A DNA stretch of 64,000 nucleotides from Lathyrus oleraceus (taxonomy: Eukaryota; Streptophyta; Magnoliopsida; Fabales; Fabaceae), in NCBI RefSeq assembly GCF_024323335.1, contig NC_066579.1, positions 244,339,068-244,403,067 of the forward strand, read 5' to 3'. Positions 10,576 through 25,500 of this stretch are shown piece after piece. The number at the start of each line of letters is the position of its first letter. The stretch's first letter is position 1. The position numbers were made by a program, and so were the translations under genes. The notes under the pieces were generated by a model. The model worked only from the letters and a program-made list of their open reading frames with translations. It was not told where the DNA came from and did no database searches.

Positions 10576-13500
10576 ATCAATAATGTTAGTGTTACTATTT
10601 AGAATCTTTTTCTAATAATTTCAAGTGACGTCTGTATGTACTTAAGCAATAGAATTAGAATTTGGCATGAAATATGGTTTATGATACTAACTTCTTGATA
10701 TCATATATAAATCTCATAATAAAATTAAATTTAACTTAATTCGCCTCTATAAATTAATATTTAAGAGAAGAGTGTAACACTATATAAACTCTTCAGAGAC
10801 TGTGTCTTTCCAATGATAAATTATATTCAAAAGGTGTATTTATATAAATTGACAAGATGTATAATATATTTTATTTTATTCTTGTTTCGTTTGTTCTTAT
10901 GAGCTTCACTAAATACACTCAATTCTTTCAAATAAAGGGTTTAAAAACACGTTCCGAATAACGGGGCTCGTTATCTCTGATATAAATGAATGTAACTTTC
11001 TTAATGTAACAAAAATTAATAGTACTAGTATAAAAAAGTATAGTACTTTTCAAATTTTATTTAGTAGTGAAACGTGTCCTTTAAAAATAAAAGGGTTGTC
11101 ATAAAACATATACAAACTAAAACATATTTTATGAATGATAAAAAACATTCGATAAAGTATAATTAGTTGAGATTTCATACATTAGATGAAATTAGTTGGG
11201 ATAGTCATGTAATGCATACATTTTATGGGTACATGTCATGTCACACTAATAGCAAGTTGGTTAGCGGATGCATTTATCAATGCACTATGGTAATTGCATG
11301 ATGGTGGTTTCCTACTTGTATTTTGTGAGTCTTTAGGGCGTTGGAAGGGTTGTGAGCTTAGCCTATAAAACAAAAAAAAAGAAATTAAGTTTTTCGTGAA
11401 ATATAAATTCAACCTATTAATTATGGTTAAATTATTTTCATTTTAAGTTCTTGAATTATTTTTCTTTTATATATATAATAAGTTGTTTAAGTCATATCAA
11501 TATGTATCCATCATTTTATTTACGATGCTCTTTTTCTATTATTTTTCTCACTATTTTATAATTTCATGAGAATTTAGGAGATTACGTAAAACTTTTATGC
11601 ATGATTATTTTTGGTAAACTTTGAAATATTTAGAATATTCAGGAGGAAATTACTTGCATAAAAATTAAAGTATCTATATTACATTTTTATTATTTAGTTT
11701 AGTTTTTAAATATCTGTCAACCATATAGTTTTTTTGTAATTATTTTAAGATAAATTTGCTATTGCAATTTGTTTGTTATTATAACGAGTGTCATAAGACA
11801 TATTAAAAATCTTTTATATTTATTGGTTAGTAATAGAGTTCATATTTTAACCTGATCACAATATAATAGAAATAATTTAAAATACTTTTAATATGATGCT
11901 TCAAAGATGAACATTAAAAAAATATGAACAAAAGGAAAAACACTTTCACAACCTAGTTTCAAAACTATTAAAAATTCATAATCAATATGATTATTATCAC
12001 CTTCATTACTATATGCTCATAAAATTTATTGTTATTCATTATTATCTTTATGAGACAATATTTTATCTTTTGGGGTGAGATAGAAGACAAAATTTCGATG
12101 AAATTTCAATCATCTCTTGTTTGTTATGTAGTTGCCTCGTCAGCATATTCTCTTGTCTTAGTGTTTAAAACATATATTTTATTTCGAAAAAAGGGTATAA
12201 AATAAGTAAGTCATTCTACCAATGTTGATTTGGCATACTTAACATAGTCACCTTGAGAAGGCTACTTTGTTAAACAAATACATCAAAAGTAGCTAAGTAA
12301 TATGTATATGTATATGTCATTTTATTTCAAAAGAGCACCTCGAGTGTTTTCAACCCCTTCCTATCTTGTTCAAAGCAAACTCAGTTCTTTTGCCTAGTAT
12401 CCATCTAATAGGTTTCATGTTTCTAATAAAAGTAACTCTACGTTATTTTTACAATCTGTTTTGCCTTTCATAACTTTAACCCATCTTTGTCTATATAAAA
12501 TGTCATATTCTTTATTTCGTTTTTTCATGGTCATTTTTTTAAAACAACATATTAAGATATCAATACATTATATTTTAGAATTTTATGTATAAAAAAAAAA
12601 CTTAAATATCAATACATTACAGTTTAAGTGAATAAAATTTATCATAAAAAAAACTATCAAATCAATATTGTTAATGTTATAATTTAGGATCTTATTCAAA
12701 ATAATAACATTAACAAATCAATAATGTTAGTGTTACTATTTAGAATCTTTTTCTAATAATTTCAAGTGACGTCTGTATGTACTTAAGCAATAGAATTAGA
12801 ATTTGGCATGAAATATGGTTTATGATACTAACTTCTTGATATCATATATAAATCTCATAATAAATTAAAATTTAACTTAATTCGCCTCTATAAAATTAAT
12901 ATTTAAGAGAAAGAGTGTAACACTATATAAACTCTTCAGAGACTGTGTCTTTCCAATGATAAATTATATTCAAAAGGTGTATTTATATAAATTGACAAGA
13001 TGTATAATATATTTTATATTTTATTCTTGTTTCGTTTGTTCTTATGAGCTTCACTAAATACACTCAATTCTTTCAAAATAAAGGTTTTTAAAAACACGTT
13101 CCGAATAACGGGGCTCGTTATCTCTGATATAAATGAATGTAACTTTCTTAATGTAACAAAATTAATAGTACTAGTATAAAAAAGTAATAGTACTTTTCAA
13201 ATTTTATTTAGTAGTGAAAACGTGTCCTTTAAAAATAAAAGGGTTGTCATAAAATAACATATACAAACTAAAACATATTTTATGAATGATAAAAAACATT
13301 CGATAAAGTATAATTAGTTGAGATTTCATAACATTAGATGAAATTAGTTGGGATAGTCATGTAATGCATACATTTTATGGGTACATGTCATGTCACACTT
13401 AATAGCAAGTTGGTTAGCGGATGCATTTATCAATGCACTATGGTAATTGCATGATGGTGGTTTCCTACTTGTATTTTGTGAGTCTTTAGGGCGTTGGAAG

Positions 13501-16500
13501 GGTTGTGAGCTTAGCCTATAAAACAAAAAAAAAGAAATTAAGTTTTTCGTGAAATATAAATTTCAACCTATTAATTATGGTTAAATTATTTTCATTTTTA
13601 AGTTCTTGAATTATGTTTTCTTTTATATATATAATAAGTTGTTTAAGTCATATCAATATGTATCCATCATTTTATTTACGATGCTCTTTTTCTATTATTT
13701 TTCTCACTATTTTATAATTTCATGAGAATTTAGGAGATTACGTAAAACTTTTATGCATGATTATTTTTTGTAAACTTTGAAATATTTAGAATATTCAGGA
13801 GGAAATTACTTGCATAAAAATTTAAGTATCTATATTACATTTTTATTATTTAGTTTAGTTTTTAAATATCTGTCAACCATATAGTTTTTTTGTAATTATT
13901 TTAAGATAAATTTGCTATTGCAATTTGTTTGTTATTATAACGAGTGTCATAAGACATATTAAAAATCTTTTATATTTATTGGTTAGTAATAGAGTTCATA
14001 TTTTAACCTGATCACAATATAATAGAAATAATTTAAAATACTTTTAATATGATGCTTCAAAGATGAACATTAAAAAAATATGAACAAAAGGAAAAACACT
14101 TTCACAACCTAGTTTCAAAACTATTAAAAATTCATAATCAATATGATTATTATCACCTTCATTACTATATGCTCATAAAATTTATTGTTATTCATTATTA
14201 TCTTTATGAGACAATATTTTATCTTTTGGGGTGAGATAGAAGACAAAAATTTCGATGAAATTTCAATCATCTCTTGTTTGTTATGTAGTTGCCTCGTCAG
14301 CATATTCTCTTGTCTTAGTGTTTAAAACATATATTTTATTTCGAAAAAAGGGTATAAAATAAGTAAGTCATTCTACCAATGTTGATTTGGCATACTTAAC
14401 ATAGTCACCTTGAGAAGGCTACTTTGTTAAACAAATACATCAAAAGTAGCTAAGTAATATGTATATGTATATGTCATTTTATTTCAAAAGACATGCACTC
14501 GGAGTGTTTCAACCCCTTCCTATCTTGTTCAAAGCAAACTCAGTTCTTTTGCCTAGTATCCATCTAATAGGTTTCATGTTTCTAATAAAAGTAACTCTAC
14601 GTTATTTTTACAATCTGTTTTGCCTTTCATAACTTTAACCCATCTTTGTCTATATAAAATGTCATATTCTTTATTTCGTTTTTTCATGGTCATTTTTTTA
14701 AAACAACATATTAAGATATCAATACATTATTTTAGAATTTTATGTATAAAAAAAAAACTAAATATCAATACATTACAGTTTAAGTGAATAAAATTTATCA
14801 TAAAAAAACTATCAAATCAATATTGTTAATGTTATAATTTAGGAACTTATTCAAAATAATAACATTAACAAATCAATAATGTTAGTGTTACTATTTAGAA
14901 TCTTTTTCTAATAATTTCAAGTGACGTCTGTATGTACTTAAGCAATAGAATTAGAATTTGGCATGAAATATGGTTTATGATACTAACTTCTTGATATCAT
15001 ATATAAATCTCATAATAAATTAAAATTTAACTTAATTCGCCTCTATAAAATTAATATTTAAGAGAAAGAGTGTAACACTATATAAACTCTTCAGAGACTG
15101 TGTCTTTCCAATGATAAATATTCAAAAGGTGTATTTATATAAATTGACAAGATGTATAATATATTTTATATTTTATTCTTGTTTCGTTTGTTCTTATGAG
15201 CTTCACTAAATACACTCAATTCTTTCAAAATAAAGGGTTTTAAAACACGTTCCGAATAACGGGCTCGTTATCTCTGATATAAATGAATGTAACTTTCTTA
15301 ATGTAACAAAATTAATAGTACTAGTATAAAAAAAGTAATAGTACTTTTCAAATTTTATTTAGTAGTGAAAACGTGTCCTTTAAAAATAAAAGGTTGTCAT
15401 AAAATAACATATACAAACTAAAACATATTTTATGAATGATAAAAAAACATTCGATAAAGTATAATTAGTTGAGATTTCATAACATTAGATGAAATTAGTT
15501 GGGATAGTCATGTAATGCATACATTTTATGGGTACATGTCATGTCACACTTAATAGCAAGTTGGTTAGCGGATGCATTTATCAATGCACTATGGTAATTG
15601 CATGATGGTGGTTTCCTACTTGTATTTTGTGAGTCTTTAGGGCGTTGGAAGGGTTGTGAGCTTAGCCTATAAAACAAAAAAAAGAAATTAAGTTTTTCGT
15701 GAAATATAAATTTCAACCTATTAATTATGGTTAAATTATTTTCATTTTTAAGTTCTTGAATTATGTTTTCTTTTATATATATAATAAGTTGTTTAAGTCA
15801 TATCAATATGTATCCATCATTTTATTTACGATGCTCTTTTTCTATTATTTTTCTCACTATTTTATAATTTCATGAGAATTTAGGAGATTACGTAAAACTT
15901 TTATGCATGATTATTTTTGGTAAACTTTGAAATATTTAGAATATTCAGGAGGAAATTACTTGCATAAAAATTTAAAGTATCTATATTACATTTTTATTAT
16001 TTAGTTTAGTTTTTAAATATCTGTCAACCATATAGTTTTTTTGTAATTATTTTAAGATAAATTTGCTATTGCAATTTGTTTGTTATTATAACGAGTGTCA
16101 TAAGACATATTAAAAATCTTTTATATTTATTGGTTAGTAATAGAGTTCATATTTTAACCTGATCACAATATAATAGAAATAATTTAAAATACTTTTAATA
16201 TGATGCTTCAAAGATGAACATTAAAAAAAATATGAACAAAAGGAAAAACACTTTCACAACCTAGTTTCAAAACTATTAAAAATTCATAATCAATATGATT
16301 ATTATCACCTTCATTACTATCTCATAAAATTTATTGTTATTCATTATTATCTTTATGAGACAATATTTTATCTTTTGGGGTGAGATAGAAGACAAAAATT
16401 TCGATGAAATTTCAATCATCTCTTGTTTGTTATGTAGTTGCCTCGTCAGCATATTCTCTTGTCTTAGTGTTTAAAACTATATTTTATTTCGAAAAAAGGG

Positions 16501-19500
16501 TATAAAATAAGTAAGTCATTCTACCAATGTTGATTTGGCATACTTAACATAGTCACCTTGAGAAGGCTACTTTGTTAAACAAATACATCAAAAGTAGCTA
16601 AGTAATATGTATATGTATATGTCATTTTATTTCAAAAGACATGCACTCGGAGTGTTTCAACCCCTTCCTATCTTGTTCAAAGCAAACTCAGTTCTTTTGC
16701 CTAGTATCCATCTAATAGGTTTCATGTTTCTAATAAAAGTAACTCTACGTTATTTTTACAATCTGTTTTGCCTTTCATAACTTTAACCCATCTTTGTCTA
16801 TATAAAATGTCATATTCTTTATTTCGTTTTTTCATGGTCATTTTTTTAAAACAACATATTAAGATATCAATACATTATATTTTAGAATTTTATGTATAAA
16901 AAAAAAACTTAAATATCAATACATTACAGTTTAAGTGAATAAAATTTATCATAAAAAAACTATCAAATCAATATTGTTTATGTTATAATTTAGGAACTTA
17001 TTCAAAATAATAACATTAACAAATCAATAATGTTAGTGTTACTATTTAGAATCTTTTTCTAATAATTTCAAGTGACGTCTGTATGTACTTAAGCAATAGA
17101 ATTAGAATTTGGCATGAAATATGGTTTATGATACTAACTTCTTGATATCATATATAAATCTCATAATAAAATTAAAATTTAACTTAATTCGCCTCTATAA
17201 AATTAATATTAAGAGAAAGAGTGTAACACTATATAAACTCTTCAGAGACTGTGTCTTTCCAATGATAAATTATATTCAAAAGGTGTATTTATATAAATTG
17301 ACAAGATGTATAATATATTTTATATTTTATTCTTGTTTCGTTTGTTCTTATGAGCTTCACTAAATACACTCAATTCTTTCAAAATAAAGGGTTTTAAAAA
17401 CACGTTCCGAATAACGGGGCTCGTTATCTCTGATATAAATGAATGTAACTTTCTTAATGTAACAAAAATTAATAGTACTAGTATAAAAAAGTAATAGTAC
17501 TTTTCAAATTTTATTTAGTAGTGAAAACGTGTCCTTTAAAAATAAAGGGTTGTCATAAAATAACATATACAAACTAAAACATATTTTATGAATGATAAAA
17601 AAACATTCGATAAAGTATAATTAGTTGAGATTTCATAACATTAGATGAAATTAGTTGGGATAGTCATGTAATGCATACATTTTATGGGTACATGTCATGT
17701 CACACTTAATAGCAAGTTGGTTAGCGGATGCATTTATCAATGCACTATGGTAATTGCATGATGGTGGTTTCCTACTTGTATTTGTGAGTCTTTAGGGCGT
17801 TGGAAGGGTTGTGAGCTTAGCCTATAAAACAAAAAAAAGAAATTAAGTTTTTCGTGAAATATAAATTTCAACCTATTAATTATGGTTAAATTATTTTCAT
17901 TTTTAAGTTCTTGAATTATGTTTTCTTTTATATATATATAAGTTGTTTAAGTCATATCAATATGTATCCATCATTTTATTTACGATGCTCTTTTTCTATT
18001 ATTTTTCTCACTATTTTATAATTTCATGAGAATTTAGGAGATTACGTAAAACTTTTATGCATGATTATTTTTGGTAAACTTTGAAATATTTAGAATATTC
18101 AGGAGGAAATTACTTGCATAAAATTTAAAGTATCTATATTACATTTTTATTATTTAGTTTAGTTTTTAAATATCTGTCAACCATATAGTTTTTTTGTAAT
18201 TATTTTAAGATAAATTTGCTATTGCAATTTGTTTGTTATTATAACGAGTGTCATAAGACATATTAAAAATCTTTTATATTTATTGGTTAGTAATAGAGTT
18301 CATATTTTAACCTGATCACAATATAATAGAAATAATTTAAAATACTTTTAATATGATGCTTCAAAGATGAACATTAAAAAAATATGAACAAAAGGAAAAA
18401 CACTTTCACAACCTAGTTTCAAAACTATTAAAAATTCATAATCAATATGATTATTATCACCTTCATTACTATATGCTCATAAAATTTATTGTTATTCATT
18501 ATTATCTTTATGAGACAATATTTTATCTTTTGGGGTGAGATAGAAGACAAAAATTTCGATGAAATTTCAATCATCTCTTGTTTGTTATGTAGTTGCCTCG
18601 TCAGCATATTCTCTTGTCTTAGTGTTTAAAACATATATTTTATTTCGAAAAAGGGTATAAAATAAGTAAGTCATTCTACCAATGTTGATTTGGCATACTT
18701 AACATAGTCACCTTGAGAAGGCTACTTTGTTAAACAAATACATCAAAAGTAGCTAAGTAATATGTTATGTATATGTCATTTATTTCAAAAGACATGCACT
18801 CGGAGTGTTTCAACCCCTTCCTATCTTGTTCAAAGCAAACTCAGTTCTTTTGCCTAGTATCCATCTAATAGGTTTCATGTTTCTAATAAAAGTAACTCTA
18901 CGTTATTTTTACAATCTGTTTTGCCTTTCATAACTTTAACCCATCTTTGTCTATATAAAATGTCATATTCTTTATTTCGTTTTTTCATGGTCATTTTTTT
19001 AAAACAACATATTAAGATATCAATACATTATATTTTAGAATTTATGTATAAAAAAAAAACTTAAATATCAATACATTACAGTTTAAGTGAATAAAATTTA
19101 TCATAAAAAAAACTATCAAATCAATATTGTTAATGTTATAATTTAGGATCTTATTCAAAATAATAACATTAACAAATCAATAATGTTAGTGTTACTATTT
19201 AGAATCTTTTTCTAATAATTTCAAGTGACGTCTGTATGTACTTAAGCAATAGAATTAGAATTTGGCATGAAATATGGTTTATGATACTAACTTCTTGATA
19301 TCATATATAAATCTCATAATAAAATTAAAATTTAACTTAATTCGCCTCTATAAAATTAATATTTAAGAGAAAGAGTGTAACACTATAAACTCTTCAGAGA
19401 CTGTGTCTTTCCAATGATAAATTATATTCAAAAGGTGTATTTATATAAATTGACAAGATGTATAATATATTTTATATTTTATTCTTGTTCGTTTGTTCTT

Positions 19501-22500
19501 ATGAGCTTCACTAAATACACTCAATTCTTTCAAAATAAAGGGTTTTAAAAACACGTTCCGAATAACGGGGCTCGTTATCTCTGATATAAATGAATGTAAC
19601 TTTCTTAATGTAACAAAAATTAATAGTACTAGTATAAAAAAAGTAATAGTACTTTTCAAATTTTATTTAGTAGTGAAAACGTGTCCTTTAAAAATAAAAG
19701 GGTTGTCATAAAATAACATATACAAACTAAAACATATTTTATGAATGATAAAAAAACATTCGATAAAGTATAATTAGTTGAGATTTCATAACATTAGATG
19801 AAATTAGTTGGGATAGTCATGTAATGCATACATTTTATGGGTACATGTCATGTCACACTTAATAGCAAGTTGGTTAGCGGATGCATTTATCAATGCACTA
19901 TGGTAATTGCATGATGGTGGTTTCCTACTTGTATTTTGTGAGTCTTTAGGGCGTTGGAAGGGTTGTGAGCTTAGCCTATAAAACAAAAAAAAGAAATTAA
20001 GTTTTTCGTGAAATATAAATTTCAACCTATTAATTATGGTTAAATTATTTTCATTTTTAAGTTCTTGAATTATGTTTTCTTTTATATATATAATAAGTTG
20101 TTTAAGTCATATCAATATGTATCCATCATTTTATTTACGATGCTCTTTTTCTATTATTTTTTCTCACTATTTTATAATTTCATGAGAATTTAGGAGATTA
20201 CGTAAAACTTTTATGCATGATTATTTTTGGTAAACTTTGAAATATTTAGAATATTCAGGAGGAAATTACTTGCATAAAAATTTAAAGTATCTATATTACA
20301 TTTTTATTATTTAGTTTAGTTTTTAAATATCTGTCAACCATATAGTTTTTTTGTAATTATTTTAAGATAAATTTGCTATTGCAATTTGTTTGTTATTATA
20401 ACGAGTGTCATAAGACATATTAAAATCTTTTATATTTATTGGTTAGTAATAGAGTTCATATTTTAACCTGATCACAATATAATAGAAATAATTTAAAATA
20501 CTTTTAATATGATGCTTCAAAGATGAACATTAAAAAAAATATGAACAAAAGGAAAAACACTTTCACAACCTAGTTTCAAAACTATTAAAAATTCATAATC
20601 AATATGATTATTATCACCTTCATTACTATATGCTCATAAAATTTATTGTTATTCATTATTATCTTTATGAGACAATATTTTATCTTTTGGGGTGAGATAG
20701 AAGACAAAATTTCGATGAAATTTCAATCATCTCTTGTTTGTTATGTAGTTGCCTCGTCAGCATATTCTCTTGTCTTAGTGTTTAAAACATATATTTTTTT
20801 TCGAAAAAAGGGTATAAAATAAGTAAGTCATTCTACCAATGTTGATTTGGCATACTTAACATAGTCACCTTGAGAAGGCTACTTTGTTAAACAAATACAT
20901 CAAAAGTAGCTAAGTAATATGTATATGTATATGTCATTTTATTTCAAAAGACATGCACTCGGAGTGTTTCAACCCCTTCCTATCTTGTTCAAAGCAAACT
21001 CAGTTCTTTTGCCTAGTATCCATCTAATAGGTTTCATGTTTCTAATAAAAGTAACTCTACGTTATTTTTACAATCTGTTTTGCCTTTCATAACTTTAACC
21101 CATCTTTGTCTATATAAAATGTCATATTCTTTTTTTCGTTTTTTCATGGTCATTTTTTTTAAAACACATATTAAGATATCAATACATTATATTTTAGAAT
21201 TTTATGTATAAAAAAAAACTTAAATATCAATACATTACAGTTTAAGTGAATAAAATTTATCATAAAAAAACTATCAAATCAATATTGTTTATGTTATAAT
21301 TTAGGAACTTATTCAAAATAATAACATTAACAAATCAATAATGTTAGTGTTACTATTTAGAATCTTTTTCTAATAATTTCAAGTGACGTCTGTATGTACT
21401 TAAGCAATAGAATTAGAATTTGGCATGAAATATGGTTTATGATACTAACTTCTTGATATCATATATAAATCTCATAATAAAATTAAAATTTAACTTAATT
21501 CGCCTCTATAAAATTAATATTTAAGAGAAAGAGTGTAACACTATATAAACTCTTCAGAGACTGTGTCTTTCCAATGATAAATTATATTCAAAAGGTGTAT
21601 TTATATAAATTGACAAGATGTATAATATATTTTATATTTTATTCTTGTTTCGTTTGTTCTTATGAGCTTCACTAAATACACTCAATTCTTTCAAAATAAA
21701 GGGTTTTAAAAACACGTTCCGAATAACGGGGCTCGTTATCTCTGATATAAATGAATGTAACTTTCTTAATGTAACAAAAATTAATAGTACTAGTATAAAA
21801 AAAGTAATAGTACTTTTCAAATTTTATTTAGTAGTGAAAACGTGTCCTTTAAAAAAAAGGGTTGTCATAAAATAACATATACAAACTAAAACATATTTTA
21901 TGAATGATAAAAAAACATTCGATAAAGTATAATTAGTTGAGATTTCATAACATTAGATGAAATTAGTTGGGATAGTCATGTAATGCATACATTTTATGGG
22001 TACATGTCATGTCACACTTAATAGCAAGTTGGTTAGCGGATGCATTTATCAATGCACTATGGTAATTGCATGATGGTGGTTTCCTACTTGTATTTTGTGA
22101 GTCTTTAGGGCGTTGGAAGGGTTGTGAGCTTAGCCTATAAAACAAAAAAAAGAAATTAAGTTTTTCGTGAAATATAAATTTCAACCTATTAATTATGGTT
22201 AAATTATTTTCATTTTTAAGTTCTTGAATTATGTTTTCTTTTTATATATAATAAGTTGTTTAAGTCATATCAATATGTATCCATCATTTTATTTACGATG
22301 CTCTTTTTCTATTATTTTTCTCACTATTTTATAATTTCATGAGAATTTAGGAGATTACGTAAAACTTTTATGCATGATTATTTTTGTAAACTTTGAAATA
22401 TTTAGAATATTCAGGAGGAAATTACTTGCATAAAAATTTAAAGTATCTATATTACATTTTTATTATTTAGTTTAGTTTTTAATATCTGTCAACCATATAG

Positions 22501-25500
22501 TTTTTTTGTAATTATTTTAAGATAAATTTGCTATTGCAATTTGTTTGTTATTATAACGAGTGTCATAAGACATATTAAAAATCTTTTATATTTATTGGTT
22601 AGTAATAGAGTTCATATTTTAACCTGATCACAATATAATAGAAATAATTTAAAATACTTTTAATATGATGCTTCAAAGATGAACATTAAAAAAAATATGA
22701 ACAAAAGGAAAAACACTTTCACAACCTAGTTTCAAAACTATTAAAAATTCATAATCAATATGATTATTATCACCTTCATTACTATATGCTCATAAAATTT
22801 ATTGTTATTCATTATTATCTTTATGAGACAATATTTTATCTTTTGGGGTGAGATAGAAGACAAAAATTTCGATGAAATTTCAATCATCTCTTGTTTGTTA
22901 TGTAGTTGCCTCGTCAGCATATTCTCTTGTCTTAGTGTTTAAAACATATATTTTATTTCGAAAAAGGGTATAAAATAAGTAAGTCATTCTACCAATGTTG
23001 ATTTGGCATACTTAACATAGTCACCTTGAGAAGGCTACTTTGTTAAACAAATACATCAAAAGTAGCTAAGTAATATGTATATGTATATGTCATTTTATTT
23101 CAAAAGACATGCACTCGGAGTGTTTCAACCCCTTCCTATCTTGTTCAAAGCAAACTCAGTTCTTTTGCCTAGTATCCATCTAATAGGTTTCATGTTTCTA
23201 ATAAAAGTAACTCTACGTTATTTTTACAATCTGTTTTGCCTTTCATAACTTTAACCCATCTTTGTCTATATAAAATGTCATATTCTTTATTTCGTTTTTT
23301 CATGGTCATTTTTTTAAAACAACATATTAAGATATCAATACATTATATTTTAGAATTTTATGTATAAAAAAAAAACTTAAATATCAATACATTACAGTTT
23401 AAGTGAATAAAATTTATCATAAAAAAAACTATCAAATCAATATTGTTAATGTTATAATTTAGGATCTTATTCAAAATAATAACATTAACAAATCAATAAT
23501 GTTAGTGTTACTATTTAGAATCTTTTTCTAATAATTTCAAGTGACGTCTGTATGTACTTAAGCAATAGAATTAGAATTTGGCATGAAATATGGTTTATGA
23601 TACTAACTTCTTGATATCATATATAAATCTCATAATAAAATTAAAATTTAACTTAATTCGCCTCTATAAAATTAATATTTAAGAGAAAGAGTGTAACACT
23701 ATATAAACTCTTCAGAGACTGTGTCTTTCCAATGATAAATTATATTCAAAAGGTGTATTTATATAAATTGACAAGATGTATAATATATTTTATATTTTAT
23801 TCTTGTTTCGTTTGTTCTTATGAGCTTCACTAAATACACTCAATTCTTTCAAAATAAAGGGTTTTAAAAACACGTTCCGAATAACGGGGCTCGTTATCTC
23901 TGATATAAATGAATGTAACTTTCTTAATGTAACAAAAATTAATAGTACTAGTATAAAAAAAGTAATAGTACTTTTCAAATTTTATTTAGTAGTGAAAACG
24001 TGTCCTTTAAAAATAAAAGGGTTGTCATAAAATAACATATACAAACTAAAACATATTTTATGAATGATAAAAAACATTCGATAAAGTATAATTAGTTGAG
24101 ATTTCATAACATTAGATGAAATTAGTTGGGATAGTCATGTAATGCATACATTTTATGGGTACATGTCATGTCACACTTAATAGCAAGTTGGTTAGCGGAT
24201 GCATTTATCAATGCACTATGGTAATTGCATGATGGTGGTTTCCTACTTGTATTTTGTGAGTCTTTAGGGCGTTGGAAGGGTTGTGAGCTTAGCCTATAAA
24301 ACAAAAAAAAAAAAATTAAGTTTTTCGTGAAATATAAATTTCAACCTATTAATTATGGTTAAATTATTTTCATTTTTAAGTTCTTGAATTATGTTTTCTT
24401 TTATATATATAATAAGTTGTTTAAGTCATATCAATATGTATCCATCATTTTATTTACGATGCTCTTTTTCTATTATTTTTCTCACTATTTTATAATTTCA
24501 TGAGAATTTAGGAGATTACGTAAAACTTTTATGCATGATTATTTTTTGTAAACTTTGAAATATTTAGAATATTCAGGAGGAAATTACTTGCATAAAAATT
24601 TAAAGTATCTATATTACATTTTTATTATTTAGTTTAGTTTTTAAATATCTGTCAACCATATAGTTTTTTTGTAATTATTTTAAGATAAATTTGCTATTGC
24701 AATTTGTTTGTTATTATAACGAGTGTCATAAGACATATTAAAAATCTTTATATTTATTGGTTAGTAATAGAGTTCATATTTTAACCTGATCACAATATAA
24801 TAGAAATAATTTAAAATACTTTTAATATGATGCTTCAAAGATGAACATTAAAAAAAATATGAACAAAAGGAAAAACACTTTCACAACCTAGTTTCAAAAC
24901 TATTAAAAATTCATAATCAATATGATTATTATCACCTTCATTACTATATGCTCATAAAATTTATTGTTATTCATTATTATCTTTATGAGACAATATTTTA
25001 TCTTTTGGGGTGAGATAGAAGACAAAAATTTCGATGAAATTTCAATCATCTCTTGTTTGTTATGTAGTTGCCTCGTCAGCATATTCTCTTGTCTTAGTGT
25101 TTAAAACATATATTTTATTTCGAAAAAAGGGTATAAAATAAGTAAGTCATTCTACCAATGTTGATTTGGCATACTTAACATAGTCACCTTGAGAAGGCTA
25201 CTTTGTTAAACAAATACATCAAAAGTAGCTAAGTAATATGTATATGTATATGTCATTTTATTTCAAAAGACATGCACTCGGAGTGTTTCAACCCCTTCCT
25301 ATCTTGTTCAAAGCAAACTCAGTTCTTTTGCCTAGTATCCATCTAATAGGTTTCATGTTTCTAATAAAAGTAACTCTACGTTATTTTTACAATCTGTTTT
25401 GCCTTTCATAACTTTAACCCATCTTTGTCTATATAAAATGTCATATTCTTTATTTCGTTTTTTCATGGTCATTTTTTTAAAACAACATATTAAGATATCA

